Translations under genes and position numbers: made by a program
Notes under the pieces: model-generated
What the model saw: only the letters and a program-made list of their open reading frames with translations
What the model was told of the DNA's origin: nothing
The model's database searches: none
DNA from: Adenophora triphylla var. japonica
Taxonomy: Eukaryota; Streptophyta; Magnoliopsida; Asterales; Campanulaceae
Length of the DNA: 64,000 nucleotides
Assembly: GCA_022495995.1 (NCBI GenBank)
Contig: JAFEMH010007442.1
Span: 1 to 64,000, forward strand
Reading direction: 5' to 3'
Shown: piece by piece, positions 11,064 to 21,642 of the stretch
How positions within the stretch are numbered: position 1 is the stretch's first letter
Layout: every line of letters starts with the position of its first letter

Positions 11064-13240
11064 TTCAACCGAGTCAACACCGGATCCTCTTTGTCGAGTC
11101 CGGCTTTTCTACTTCCGCTTATAAGGCCTCTTATCTCGTCTTTGGCTCCGAGACGGCATTCTTTTTGTCACCCTTAGGCCGCTCAATACTCATCTCGTCT
11201 GCACCGAGTCATCACATAGACATTAGATTTTCCCGAGTCATTATTCCTACCGGAGGATTCTCGTTAGCTCTTTCAAAGTCGAGGCGGGCTCTGCCGGCGT
11301 ATGGCCAATTCCGCCGATTAATCCGATTAATGGCACTACCGGGAGGCGTAGGCCGCTTCTCGAATCTCGATCCCAAGTTAACGGCTTTCGACCTTCTCAG
11401 TGGTTCTCGACTCTCTCGATTGGCTTAGTAGTTGGTCGGTTTCACTTTTCCTTCTCCGTTTAGAGCCTTCACAGCCTCATTCAAACTTTTCAAAGTCAAC
11501 ATGCAACAGGAGTTATCACCTTCGTGGTTTGGAGCCCGGCGACCGGCTTTCTCATCCAGTCCAACAATTTTTCAACAGAGTGGGATCACATTCCTCATCA
11601 CCGTCAAGCATGTCCCTTCTTTCTCTAGTGGGTCAGCCCTTCCGACGGCATCTTTGACATTGGCCAAACATTTTCTCAAGTGAGAAATTCCATCATCAAT
11701 AAGGATTTCGCAAGGGGTCAAACCTCATGGCGGGTTTCGTTCTTCACCGTCGGAAGGTTTTCTCGGGCTTTTGGCTTCGGGCTAACCACTCTTCTACTGC
11801 TCCTTCCGGCACTTCGACCGTGTCTTCACGCATCACCGCAGAACTCTCGCGGGAACTTTCGTCTTGACTCGATGACCAATGAGGGCAAAAGTGTGTCGGG
11901 ATACTTGACGCCATATAAGAGGTATCTTGGACTCCTCCTCCGACTTGGGAATTACCAAGAAAACATCGTTGTCGTCACAGACATAAAGGGGACTCGGGTC
12001 GCCGAGACTTAAGACTCTTTCCAGGCATCCATACACTCTTCTTCGGACAAGGTCTCGTGGAGTGACTACTAACACCGTAATGCAGTCTACTCTCCCCGAT
12101 GAGAGTTTGGCTTCCGCGATGCTTACGTTTTCCAGACGGTGGGTGGAGCCCACTTTCCTCTTTCAACTAGGGCTTCAATTAAATCCTCCATTCACCGACC
12201 AAGTCTTTGTAAGGAGTATTGAACTCTAGGATGTAGGACTCATATACCGCCTCATCTAAGCTAGCATCTTTTTCCTTTTCCGAGCCTTCACACAGCCGCA
12301 AATACACTTTGAAGTGATTTCATCCCCTATTCCGGTCCCGTGGTTTTCTACCTCATCTTGCCCTTCGGGTTTCACTTCGCCGACTCCAAGTCCATTCCTT
12401 CTACCGAACCGTCATCATCACCGTAAATCCATCCATTCCTATTCTCAAGTTTCCGATCGATTCTTCACTACCACTGCTCTCGAGAGATAGGCAAATTCAC
12501 AAAGGCGTTGACGAAATTAGAGAGGTCGTGGTGGTACTGGATTCCAAAGTAAAGAGATTTGGATTAGGCCGAAAGGAGGGAAAGAGTCCCACCTGGGATG
12601 CAAAGGCCGTGGAGGGTGCCTGACCCCGACGGCTCTGGGATGTTGGGGAAGACCGAAAAGGGACAAGTTTTGGCAAAGGATTATATGTGGATGGAGGAGG
12701 GGATTGGCTATAGGCTAGCTCTTCTTCCCTAGTCATCTCGGTTACCCAAACCAAGGCCGTTTCTCGTCGAATCGGACATTCTCGACTCTCTCGATCGACT
12801 CAAACCGAGGATTCTCGCGAACCTGTTCGAGAATTCCCGCGCTAACAAGTCGCCGACCCGGTGTTCTCACCCACTTCTTTCTCGCAAGGGAAAGGGATAG
12901 GAAAGGTTTAGACTCGGGGTAGGTGTTTAGTCGAAGGCTCGTGCAATATGCAAATTAGAATCTTCCAGCTTTACTTAAAATGTTGTCTTTTATTAATATC
13001 TATTTGGTTGGAAAAGGGGCTTGCCCTTCTTTTTCGTAACTACTCTAGATCCCGGATCAGCCGGGTTCCGTCACTACGTCTATAAGCCCCTCGTATTCCA
13101 CCCGTATTTCGACCTCCCAGGTGGATGGGCGAGGGTCCTATAGGCACGCGGATCCCACCGACCGAGAGTAAAGAACGCTCCTAACGGGTCTAGCGGGGCA
13201 TGGGACCTTTTAACGCACGAGCGATGTGGATTATAGTCAA
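11064..13240 (-). other. Probable decayed gag region of Tat-A
   Basis: By position (between leader and protease) this should encode Gag. The only suggestive piece is a proline/serine-rich minus-strand stretch (12754-12497). No CCHC knuckle or conserved Gag core was found on either strand. Confidence 0.35.
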
Positions 13241-13399
13241 GGCAATACCGGGAAAGTCTCGTCTTCGCCTTGATAGAATTTTGCGTAATTTCGCTGAGCG
13301 AATGACGTTTTGACTTTCGGTAATGTCCGAGAAGATAATAGGCATGGGTCGGGCGGCAAAAGCCGGATGACACAGTGTCACATTGAACTTCGTTGCATA

Positions 13400-13640
13400 C
13401 GCCGGGCGTGAGTTAGAATCGAAGTCAATGCCGGGTCAAGATCTTGCCAATTTTTCCTTGTCGGAATTTTAGCAGAGCTTCGCTTGAGCGAAAGATCTTT
13501 TGATTTGTTGGCAAAGACTCGGTCTTGACTCTTACGCATTCCGTGCAGGTCAAGGTCAATAGTCAATGTCGGAGTCGAGATCTCGCCAATTTTTCCTTGT
13601 CGGAATTTTGGCAGAGTTCTTCTTCCGTTATGAACTAAGG
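13400..13640 (-). repeat. Imperfect tandem duplication in the Tat-A leader
   Basis: The block 'gtcaatgccgg..tcttgccaatttttccttgtcggaatttt.gcagag' occurs near 13422 and again near 13564, a unit of about 140 bp. It lies in the 5' untranslated leader between PBS and gag. Confidence 0.7.
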
Positions 13641-13644
13641 CTTG

Positions 13645-14473
13645 ACCTTTACGAGGGTATGCAACTGGGCTATATGACACAGACTAGACCAAAAACCAAC
13701 CAAAAGTCACGGTTTTTTGAAACGTGTGACACGGACTGTGCATTGGTCGACACTGGCTGCCATGGGGAGGTTGGGATGATTCCGTGCGCGCCCGGGAGCA
13801 TCGTAAGGCTGTCCGTGATCGCACTGAACCACCCTCGGGTTTGAAGGACGTGCGTGCAAAGTGTACAGATATATCAAATGTGCGCGTAGTGTGCGGTCTC
13901 CTAAAAATGTTCCTTTGAGTTAAAACAGAGATTTTCATAATGTGTTTTAAAGGAATGATTTTCGGACGGGAAAATGCAACACATAAGCACGTAAATTTTC
14001 TCGGGAGCCCTGGCCGCCATGGAGCCGAGTAGCCCCAAGCCGCTAGGATCGCGTATTAACCATGATTTTTCCCGGTGGAATTGCCACCGAGGTCGCCCGG
14101 TCGAATCCAAGGAGGATTGAGCCGTACGACCGCATGGATCAATTTTCCGTGTTCCACTCCTTTTGCTATTTTTCGGGTTGTTTCCCGTTCAAAGTATGCA
14201 CAGATTCCAAGATGCAAATGATGCAATGCAAGGTAAAGAAAGCAAGCATGATTAATGAAATCGGCGACGGAGTCTAACCCGCTCAAAGGGAAAAGCTTTC
14301 TTTTTTTTTTTTCAAAAAAATTTTTTTTCGAAAAGGATACCGGTACGTGGGATTGTTAAACCACCGGTTATCCCAACTCCCACATCGTGGAGTGTACAGA
14401 AGGGTAAGTGGTTTCCACCTATATACCGAGTATCGATTTTGTTTTGAAAATAAAAGCTTTTCTCCTTTGGGAT
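13645..14473. other. Tat-A leader, no gene
   Basis: Leader sequence adjoining the PBS. Contains an unbroken A/T stretch at 14301-14330. No coding signal. Confidence 0.5.
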
Positions 14474-14492
14474 ATCCCCAGCGGAGTCGCCA
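14474..14492 (-). other. Primer-binding site, tRNA-Arg
   Basis: The minus strand reads TGGCGACTCCGCTGGGGAT, beginning 3 nt inside the LTR boundary. It matches the complement of the 3' end of plant tRNA-Arg (..ATCCCCAGCGGAGTCG-CCA) over 19 nt. Tat/Ogre elements are known to prime from tRNA-Arg. It fixes the orientation of Tat-A. Confidence 0.9.
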
Positions 14493-15169
14493 AACTGTGA
14501 ATGTGTGCCCAAAATTTTTTTTTTGTTGGATTCACGCGAGTTTGAAGACATCCGGTTTAATTTGAAAACGGAGTCACCACGCCATTTTGATTACCTCAAA
14601 ACTTTGAAAAAAAGGTTTTATGGGTTCGGAGGTTGTTACCCTCGGGAAGAACGGATCGTCGCTCACCCAAGGTGCCTTGCCGGAGCAAGTCTCCCAAGAT
14701 CCCATTAATCGTGCTTGCTTGCGTGCTTTCTTGTGTGCATGTGTTTGAAAATAAGGGAGGGGGAATGTCCTTAAGTCGTCTTCCGACGTACAAACCATTT
14801 GTTGGTTGTCGCCGATTTCTTGGATTTTATGTATTCGGGATTATGATCCCGCCTCATCTTGACTTGTGATCATCGCATTTTTGGACCTTGGGACTTGCGT
14901 GATCGAGAGAATGACTCTCTTTATAGTCAAAGATGAGGTTCTTTAGAAAAGGAGGGTCCTTAGCCCATCAATCCTACACTTTAAGATGGTCGAGCTCGTA
15001 TAGATGCTTCATACTCATCTTAAGTGATAATCGGAGATATAGGGTTCAAAGGTGTCCCTTTCTAAAGAGATTATGAAACCTTTATGGAAGGAACGATGTA
15101 AAGATAGGATCTTTTACATCGGTCCGTTCCAAGGTTACTAATGGGGACATGGGGGAATGTATGTAAAAA

Positions 15170-15560
15170 TGACATTTTTAATGAAAAGATGACATTTTTG
15201 GGTTGCAAATGATGCATTTGATTCAAAGAAATGATCTTTATTGCAAATGATGCATAACGATATGATTTTTATGCAAATGATGCATTTTTATGAAGAAATT
15301 GGAATTCATTATGCAAATGATGCATAAAGATTGCATTTTGAAAAGCATATGATGCTAGTTTATGGTAAAGACATGATCTTTAAAGCAAATGATGCTTGAA
15401 AAGGTATTTTGATTGCAAAGGATGCATTTTGATTGAAAAGATTTGATTTTTATATGCAAAGGATGCATAAAGATGACATTTTTATTGGAAAATGGGGGTT
15501 TTAGGTGCAAAGGATGCACCTTTATGGGGAAAGACTACATTTTTATGACAAATGATGTCT
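15170..15560 (-). repeat. Repeated 'gcaaatgatgc / gcaaaggatgc' units in LTR
   Basis: About ten copies of a 10-12-mer core (gcaaatgatgc or gcaaaggatgc) occur, spaced roughly 25-50 bp. They lie in the transcribed part of the LTR (downstream of TATA on the minus strand). The same arrangement recurs at 58600-58850 in the other LTR copy. Confidence 0.75.
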
Positions 15561-15884
15561 AATGCATGCAAAAGGGGAAGGGGGAATATAAATATATGAT
15601 CTTTAATCTACCAAGTCCCAAGCAATATAAAGGCAATGCAATGAGCAATTTATAAAGCAATTAGGATGCAAGGTTAGGGCGTGCGAGGTTACCAATGGCT
15701 TCCTTCTTCTTTGGATGGAGCTAGAGGAGAGGTTGATCTTGGATCTTCAAGGAGGAGGGAGGTAGCTTCTTGGCCTTCTTCTTCACCTTCTTGAACTTCC
15801 AGCAGCCTTCTTGGGAGGATTTCTTCGTAATATGAGAGATTGATGCCTTTTTTGTGGATGATTAAAATGGGTAGAGGAGGGCTC

Positions 15885-15955
15885 TATTTATAGGCGCCTG
15901 AAATCGCCAATGAGGCCGTGCGGCTAGGGACCTCGAGCTAATGCAGCCGTGCGGC
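15885..15955 (-). promoter_or_regulatory. Tat-A LTR promoter: TATA with two GCCGCACGGC motifs upstream
   Basis: TATAAATA on the minus strand is at 15892-15885. Upstream (higher coordinates) are two identical near-palindromes, plus-strand GCCGTGCGGC at 15915-15924 and 15946-15955. The same pair is at 59312-59321 and 59343-59352 in the second LTR. Confidence 0.6.
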
Positions 15956-16299
15956 ATTAACCACAATGACTCAGCATTTCTAGAACCATGCAAGGTGGCA
16001 AATTCTAGAAACTTCCTCCTAATTAAGAAAAACGTGTTTCTTAATTAGGAAGGCTCCTTTTCAGCCTTTTATTCAATTTGGAACTGTTCCGGAATATTTC
16101 CGGAACACTAGGAAGGTCCGGGGAATTACCGAAACTTACCGAAATTGCCGGGAAATTTAACCTAAGGCATGAGCCGATTTGGGTACTTACAAATAGCGTG
16201 CACAGAAGGTAAGAATCATTCGGTCTATCCGAGACCAAGATGCATATATCCTTGCATAACAGAGCCACCGTAACCTCCACCTCAACCGATAACTTCAAA

Positions 16300-16840
16300 G
16301 TCTCGGACGGCAAAGAACTTCAAGTCCGTAACCTCGCGACACCAAAGAAAGTTCGTGATGGCAAAGAACTTCAAGTCCGCGACCTGCGACACCAAAGAAA
16401 GTCTCGTGGACGGCAAGAACTTCAAGTTCGTAACCTTGGTAACATCAACAAAGTCCGTGGCAGCAACAAACTTCAAGTCCGTGACCTTGGCAAAGAACTT
16501 CAAAGTCTCGTGATGGCAAGAAACTTCAAGTCCGTGACCTCGACAACATCTACAAAGTCTCGTGACGGCAAGCAAACTTCAAGTCCGTGACTCCCGACAA
16601 CAACTTCAAAGTCTCGTGACGGCTGCAAACTTCATGTCCGTGACTCGCAACAACTTCAAAGTCTATGACGGCAAGAAACTTCATGTCCGTGACCTCGACA
16701 ACAATTTCAAAGTCTCATGATGGCAAAGAACTTCAAGTCTCGTGACTCGCATCAATAAAGTCTCGTGACGGCAGAATGACAACCAAGTCCGTGACCTCGG
16801 CAACAATGGCAACGCCAATAACCTCGGGCGGCACACTTTA
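16300..16840. repeat. About 51-bp tandem repeat array, degenerate
   Basis: Units contain 'ggcaaagaacttcaagtccgt' and 'aagtctcgtgac'. The first starts are at about 16309, 16360 and 16412 (51-52-bp spacing). About ten units occur, degenerating to the right. It lies outside the Tat-A LTR, next to another Tat-like piece, so it may be the 3' array of a different element. Confidence 0.8.
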
Positions 16841-16974
16841 ACAACTTCATCAACAAACAGTATCTTCGTAATTGGGTCAAGTCCTTGATTCCTCGCATGA
16901 TTTTACCTTTTCAAAAAAAAATCCCTCTTCGATTTTCAAAATGCTTTTCAAAATACCTAAAATATCCTTTTTAG

Positions 16975-17045
16975 TGTTTTGGAGTCGAACTACGTTTTGG
17001 TCTGATTCTCTCTTAGAGATACGTAGGCAGCCGTGCGGCACGACC
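16975..17045 (+). other. Conserved Tat-clade block 'gaactacg..gatacgtaggca' plus GCCGTGCGGC
   Basis: 'tcgaactacgttttggtctg' followed by 'agatacgtaggca' resembles a short block I know from non-coding ends of Tat-clade elements. It is immediately followed by GCCGTGCGGC at 17030-17039. The purine tract after it (gaggggctcag, 17111-17121) could be a PPT for the LTR to the right. Confidence 0.4.
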
Positions 17046-17121
17046 ATCCCATTGTTCAGAATGATGTCTTTTCTATCGATGACAATTCTTCTTTCATAAG
17101 GCCTATCGCCGAGGGGCTCAG

Positions 17122-18187
17122 AGACACCCCATTCTAAACCAATAATTCATGATTACACTACTCTTCGTCTCTCTTTTATGTTTTGATGAAAGTATATCAG
17201 TTTCGTCATGTTTCGTTAAGTTTCTAACTAACCTCGTTAGTTTTGGACATAACTGACTAACGGAATAAACTGAAGAGGACAAAATAGTCAACCGACTAGT
17301 TGTCTCGCACGGGACATACGTGTCTCGCGCGAGACAACCCATCTGCAGGATATGCAGAATCACAATCCTTCTTCGTTTCAAACTCTTTTCTTGATAAAAT
17401 CTTATCCCATCCAGTTCTCCAATCATATCTGAGTTCTGAAACCTTCCTAGGGGTGTTTTAACTCTCCACCTCTACCTCTTAAACCCTTATAAATACTTGG
17501 AGGCTTTCAGTATTTCAGAGGTCCCCGATCCACGATCGAAAACACACAATACACACATTTTTTTGGTTTCTCTCACTGAAAGATTCCTACAAAATCACCT
17601 TAAAATCACCCTAAAATCACCTAAAGTTTGTTTATCAACCTTGTTGATCAACAAACATTAAATCCCGAATCAAGGATTGAGGCGAAGCTCTATCCGCATC
17701 AAGATTTGGCTCTCATATTGAGTCGAAACTCTGCCCGAATCACTTCTCGACCGAGAAGACATCTTAGAACCACGTTCTATCAAATACTTTCCAAACGCTA
17801 GGTAACTTCCTATACTTTTATTCTCTTCTTCTCAATCTCTCTCTATTGGCTTTTAGAGTGGTGTAATCCCATCAAAAGGATTAGCCTAGAGTCCCTTCAA
17901 TCCATGGAGGCGATCTCGAAGCATACAATCCGACATTCCTAATCATGAAATTGATTAGGGTTTTTTTTGTTCCTTTATTTTATTGTTAAATTAAAAAGAT
18001 TGATAATACTCAATTGGCAAGACTGATCTTCGGATTGGGTGGAATAGGTGCTCCTCGACCTTCCAATTCCATAACTTAACCCCCGAACCCTCAAATCTCT
18101 TTAAAACCAAAAGGTTTTTCTTATTGTTTTCCTAAATAAATAATAAGTGGCAACTCCAAGATGTTTAAAAATTCACGCATCGCTACA
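17122..18187 (+). mobile_element. Isolated Tat-type LTR 'D' (boundaries approximate)
   Basis: It contains a TATA box (TATAAATA 17488-17495), then pyrimidine-rich leader. 'cgaaactctgcccga' (about 17726) is also present in the Tat-B LTR U5. It ends in 'gtggcaactccaag..cgcatcgctaca' (18187), like the gtggcgactc block near the Tat-B LTR end. No PBS follows 18187, so this is a solo or truncated LTR. The left end is not defined by a clear TG. Confidence 0.5.
17301..17495 (+). promoter_or_regulatory. LTR D promoter: 16-bp palindromes TGTCTCGCGCGAGACA and TATA
   Basis: TGTCTCGCGCGAGACA (17321-17336) is a perfect 16-bp palindrome. A related copy, TGTCTCGCACGGGACA, is at 17301-17316. TATAAATA follows about 150 bp downstream (17488-17495). 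Confidence 0.55.
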
Positions 18188-18189
18188 GG

Positions 18190-18970
18190 TGTACATAATG
18201 ACTTGCTAGAAGTTACTTATGTCTTTTGAGGTTGATGTTTCAACTCACTACCAACATACAATATAATTCCTAAAGGGTCACACACAAAAGAATGGATTGA
18301 AAATGGCTAAAGGGGTGAATTCTGGGGTAAAGGGACGACTCTTGCCCTACGGGACGACTCGTGCCCTGAGGGGACGACTCGTTCCCAATTGGCCCAACTA
18401 TTCCCTTGTGAAGGGACGACTGTATCAGAGCGCTTGCAATAGGGGACAACTCGTCCCCTCAGGGATGACTCGTGCTCAAGTATAAATAGAATCCTTTTGC
18501 TCTAGTCATAGGTGACGAAAATTAGAGTTTTAGAAACACTAATTGGTTGATTTTAATTACGAATCAAAGATCAAAATCCATAGATTCATTCTACCAACAA
18601 CCATTGATTGTTGAATATTGATTCAACAATCGGGGATCATCTATCAATCCAACAAGAACTGTTCTTGGTCCGTTCGCGTGTGCATTACCGATAGAGGGTG
18701 ATTACTTTATCACCAAAAGCTTGAAGATTTCAATCGTTGATTCATCACAAGTCTTAGAACAAGGAGAAGATCAAAAACCTTTATCAACGATTTTTTGAGA
18801 TTCGTTTTGAGATTCGCTTTTGAAGATCCGTTTTCGAACAAATAAATCGCATTAAGGTATGTAAATTCTATTTCATGTTTCTAATCTCTTCATCCTAGAC
18901 GGATTCAAGGGCTAGGATTTTTTTGTTTTTCAAAGTTTTTCCGCTGCATTTGTAACCCCAAAACCCAACA
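18190..18970 (+). mobile_element. Putative solo LTR 'E', copia-like (boundaries approximate)
   Basis: It runs from TGTACATAATG to a copia-like end 'ccgctgcatttgtaacccc..aacccaaca'. A TATA box sits at 18481-18488. No PBS follows 18970 and no matching target duplication is visible (acagg versus ctact), so the left edge or integrity is uncertain. Confidence 0.45.
18332..18488 (+). promoter_or_regulatory. LTR E: six GGGACGACTCGTCCC-like motifs upstream of TATA
   Basis: Copies start at 18332, 18351, 18371, 18413, 18442 and about 18462. The consensus GGGACGACTCGTCCC is a palindrome except at its centre. They end directly before TATAAATA (18481-18488). Confidence 0.6.
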
Positions 18971-19609
18971 CTACTATGGCCACTAGTAGGGGCGATGGAC
19001 ACATATATGATGACCCTCAGTTATTACATAGCCCCAGCCCTCGCAATAACCGAACGTCATCATACCCCCAAACACGTAAGCCAACTGGAATCAAATAAAA
19101 TGCACAAGTAATATTTACTTGACATAACTATATCACATTAGGTCCCAAAAGTAGTGGACCTTTCATGAACCAATAATGTAATCATTGTTCCACAATCACA
19201 TTTACGCAATATTTGCGAATACAAATCAATACCAAGCCACATAATGTGTCATGTACTTATTTTCAAGCTTTTCCAATCACAATATTATTATATTGTAGTT
19301 ATAACTTTTATAGTTCCTAGTTTATTTTAGGAACTTATTTACTAACTCGGGTAGTTTTATTACACCCCATACGACCTCATTTGGTATTTTATTAACTTTG
19401 GGTCATAATTATTAGTTTTGGTATCGCTACTGTACCGTCGCAAAAATACTATCACTAAAAATAATAACAATTATTTGTGTCAATATAATTTTATATTAAC
19501 AAAATTTATAACAATATTATTACTATCCACTAGTCAATATTTTGTAGTAAAATCATCATATATAGCATGTATGAATATTGCTATAATTAAAAAGGGGATA
19601 GTAACGTAC
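18971..19609. other. AT-rich sequence, no gene
   Basis: No ORF with a recognisable domain on either strand. AT-rich from about 19080. Confidence 0.5.
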
Positions 19610-19815
19610 CTAATATCGAAATTAAACGGAAGAAATTCAAATCTAATCGGGTAGAAATGATCTATTCAGCTCCCACAGTGCGATCGTGTAGTCGGATTGG
19701 AGAAAGGAGTTTTAGATTGAAAGTTGTAATGAAATTAGGGTTAGAAACCTGGGACGGAGGATGAAGGCTTATGGTTTCTTCGTTTCGTGGGTATACAGAG
19801 ACGCTTGGCAGGTAA
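19610..19815 (-). other. Possible orphan first exon / 5' UTR with telo-box
   Basis: Minus strand: a pyrimidine-rich leader with 'ctaaccctaatttc' (telo-box AACCCTAA near 19738-19747) ends at AG followed by a donor-like GTACGT (about 19600-19606). This is the look of a plant non-coding first exon. No downstream coding exon was found, so it may be a captured or relict gene piece. Confidence 0.25.
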
Positions 19816-20130
19816 AGACTATTGTAATTATAAAAGTTTCACATAAGCACATCCAACATTAATCTATTTCAACTAAATTCCTAAAGTTTCAATTTTGACA
19901 CTTTAGCTCCTTATAACGTTTCATATATTTTTAATTAAATACCAATAAATACTAAATCAACTAATGAACTCCTATTAGTTTCAATTGGTCATTAACTAAC
20001 TCAATTTAATTTATTATCATATTAATAGATAAAATAAGTCACTAAAGTATTAAAAACTAACACAAATAAATCATAAAAATAATGCAATACATGAAATGAT
20101 ATGCAAATGAGCCGGATGTTACATATAGCC
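19816..20130. other. AT-rich spacer, no gene
   Basis: No ORF, repeat or motif worth naming. Confidence 0.5.
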
Positions 20131-20336
20131 CTATTGTCCCTCCTCCTATCTTCTATTCCTATACCATCTGCCACACTGTTGGAACGAGTGACCCTCCTTG
20201 TGGGATGCCCAGGTTGAGGAGGGGGCAAGTTGGCAGTACGGTTCCCAACGCCTACATCTTTACTGGGGTTATTTTCCCTAACATTCTCATTAATTGGTTC
20301 ACTAGAGGCAGTAGAAGTATTTTCGTCAGAAACCAT
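20131..20336 (-). pseudogene. Truncated N-terminus of a Tat-C-type gag
   Basis: ATG at 20336 on the minus strand begins MVSDENTSTASSEPINENV and runs through a proline- and arginine-rich stretch to about 20131, where homology-like coding character stops in AT-rich DNA. It lies just downstream of an LTR in the same orientation (20397-20972), the position of gag. Only the N-terminal leader of Gag is present, with no core domain. The identification is by position. Confidence 0.4.
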
Positions 20337-20396
20337 GTTTGTGATTATGCAAGATTTCAAGGTCTAGTGTTTTCGTTCCTGGCAATGGAACAAAAT

Positions 20397-20972
20397 TGAT
20401 GATGCAGGAAATAGTCCGGATCAGCCTTAGTCCAACAATAGGTTGTAATCCAGCTACTATGACCTGAAACCATGAACAAACGACTTGTCAGATTTTCTCC
20501 GCTTAAGATCCTCCGGTGTATGATGAGATATAGTGTTAAGTTTTATAAAACTGTATGGAACGACTTAAATCTCAAATAGTGAAGATTACATTAAATTTTT
20601 ACATTGGATGTTGTCTGGTGTATATAGTGGTCATATGGGATGTTTACGAATCGCTTAGATCATGGAGATGATTGAGGCGGAAAGGTCTCCGCATTTGTAG
20701 GAGACGGTTACGGATACGACGTGGATAGACATATGTTTTGTTTGGTCGAGGTCAACCTGAATTCATGACTTGGTTTGACAAAGATTGCTCACATAGGAGG
20801 TCGTATGTCGGAGGAAGCTAGTTCGGGACTAAGGGAGGTCGGACAATTATCTTGGTCGACTGATCTTTGCAGGTGGGCCGGTAGGATTGCGACAGTTGGG
20901 TAGGCCCATTCATTTGTTGTATCTTTGTAATGATCAAGATGTTGAGCTATATACATTGGGCCTGGCTCGTCA
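20397..20972 (-). mobile_element. Tat-C-type LTR (about 576 bp), inverted relative to 54115-54587
   Basis: The minus strand begins TGACGAGCCAGGCCC (20972) and ends GCATCATCA (20397). The part up to 'gatttaagtc' aligns with 54115-54535 on the plus strand (shared blocks: cccaatgtata, atcttgatcattacaaa, gatttaagtc). A gag-like start follows in the same orientation. Confidence 0.65.
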
Positions 20973-21099
20973 CTTTTATTAAGTTTAATACTATTTCCCT
21001 TTTTTGTTATTTGATGAGGCTAATTCTCCCTCCGTGTCTAAGAAGAAGGTTCTTAATTTTATTTTTGTTTCATTTCAGAGTATGATTTTTAGTTGTTTT

Positions 21100-21642
21100 T
21101 GTAATGATTCGAGCTCGAAGCCAGATTCGCTCGTAGGCATCAAACACTGGCACAATAAGCACCTCCTCATTTTGGTTAACCACAGTCCATTCCTTCAAAG
21201 TCCAATGGATGATTTAGTAATTAGTAGTAGTTCAAATGGATAATTTGATGATTAGTCGTAGTTTATGGGTCTTCTATATAGCTCACTAAATTTTCACATA
21301 TTTTCGATGTGTGATGAGGGATATTACAATATCTCCCACTCAAACCCTTGTCGTCCCTGACAAAGTCAATCAATACCCAGATCGTACCCCCCATCTAGAT
21401 CGCAAGCATTAATGCTAGGGTTACGCTCTGATACCATTTGTAACGACCGGAGCCTGAAATCTGACCCGCTACGTAGACACAAAACACTAACACACTAATC
21501 ACCTCCTCATTTGGGTTAATAACATCCCATAGAGGCCTCCAAAAGTCCAATTAATGATTTGATAATTAATAATAGTTTATAAGCCTTCTATATATCTCAC
21601 TAAATTTTCACATATTTTCGATGTGTAATGGGGGATATAACA
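21100..21642 (-). mobile_element. TRIM (terminal-repeat retrotransposon in miniature), 543 bp
   Basis: Two direct repeats (21100-21328, 229 bp; 21439-21642, 204 bp), each with TGTAA..ACA ends on the plus strand, flank only about 110 bp. On the minus strand the spacer starts TGGTATCAGAGC (complement of initiator tRNA-Met, at 21427-21438 adjoining the LTR) and ends with the purine tract GAGTGGGAGATAT before the other LTR. This is the complete cis apparatus without any gene. Flanks gtttt (21095-21099) and atttt (21643-21647) are a near-match target duplication. Confidence 0.85.

Larger units (their letters stand above)
1..16191 (-). mobile_element. Tat/Ogre-type Ty3/gypsy element 'Tat-A', 3' end outside window
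   Basis: Reading the minus strand from 16191 downward gives LTR (14496-16191), tRNA-Arg primer site (14474-14492), a repeat-bearing leader, protease (about 10.8 kb), RT (9.06-8.2 kb), RNase H (about 7.7 kb) and integrase (7.2-6.3 kb). This is the gypsy domain order. Two plus-strand genes then occupy 763-5420, antisense to pol, as known for Tat-clade elements with additional ORFs. All pol domains carry stops and frameshifts. The 3' LTR should lie left of position 1. The flank right of the LTR (aatag, 16192-16196) is one half of the expected target duplication. A second LTR of this family is at 57778-59571. Confidence 0.8.
14496..16191 (-). mobile_element. 5' LTR of Tat-A (1696 bp)
   Basis: On the minus strand it begins TGTAAGTACCC (16191) and ends CATTCACA (14496), so TG..CA ends hold. 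It aligns over its whole length with 57778-59571. It has a TATA box near 15890 and a region of repeated TGCAAATGATGC-like units in R/U5. Confidence 0.88.

Noticed and set aside
14474..14492. tRNA-Arg-like sequence as a tRNA gene (also 25076, 62422 and 55107 for other tRNAs)
   Set aside because: Only the 3' end complement is present, directly beside LTR ends: these are primer-binding sites.
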